Assembly (NCBI GenBank): GCA_016288355.1
Contig: JAEEYY010000213.1
Span: forward strand, 1-5,505
Direction: 5' to 3'
Length of the DNA stretch: 5,505 nucleotides
Source: Synergistes sp.
GTDB lineage: Bacteria > Synergistota > Synergistia > Synergistales > Synergistaceae
Of this stretch, positions 5,502 to 5,505 are shown in pieces (positions within the stretch are counted from its first letter, which is position 1; every line of letters begins with the position of its first letter). The position numbers and the translations under genes are program-made. The notes under the pieces were generated by a model. It did not search any database, was not told where the DNA came from, and worked only from the letters and a program-made list of their open reading frames with translations.

Positions 5502-5505
5502 TTCA

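Noticed and set aside
1..5505. CRISPR array, insertion sequence or riboswitch
   Set aside because: No regularly spaced direct repeats, transposase frame, terminal inverted repeats or recognisable aptamer core were seen on either strand.

Overview
The window looks like the integrase-proximal part of an integrated element in a Gram-negative, probably proteobacterial, genome. This rests on protein types only (a P4-like tyrosine recombinase, an excisionase-like HTH protein and a type I restriction-modification locus). The species cannot be read from the sequence; a Desulfovibrio-like host is a guess. Base composition is patchy. Positions 481-540, inside hsdM, are 37/60 G+C, while 3781-3840, inside the unknown plus-strand gene, are 14/60. 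This suggests modules of different origin.

Layout. (1) 1-2239, minus strand: a type I restriction-modification operon. hsdM (methyltransferase) is complete. hsdS (specificity) follows it and runs off the left edge; only its first 116 codons are visible. hsdR is not in the window. A promoter-like TATAAT and an inverted repeat lie upstream of hsdM. (2) 2397-2732, minus strand: a 102-residue HTH/AlpA-like protein with its own rho-independent terminator. (3) 2733-2844: a compact divergent regulatory region with back-to-back promoter candidates and two different palindromes. (4) 2845-3990, plus strand: two AT-rich genes of unknown function (112 and 240 residues), each with a good ribosome binding site, ending at a bidirectional terminator. 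(5) 4088-5269, minus strand: a tyrosine integrase whose reading frame is cut in two by one in-frame TGA. (6) 5270-5505: the int upstream region, with a second copy of the palindrome from region 3, short GACTCC repeats and a 10-bp-stem hairpin at the right edge.

How the parts may work together. The palindrome GGAAAAT-NN-ATTTTCC occurs twice, once before the unknown plus-strand genes (2801-2816) and once before the integrase (5337-5352), within a 20-bp match that differs at one base. This suggests that one regulator controls both promoters. The excisionase-like protein is the obvious candidate, and the 112-residue protein is an alternative. If so, the element links integrase expression to the cassette genes. 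The nonsense codon in int suggests that this copy can no longer move by itself, leaving the restriction-modification genes and the unknown pair as fixed cargo. The unknown pair is the best candidate here for an undescribed system; its function cannot be inferred from sequence alone.
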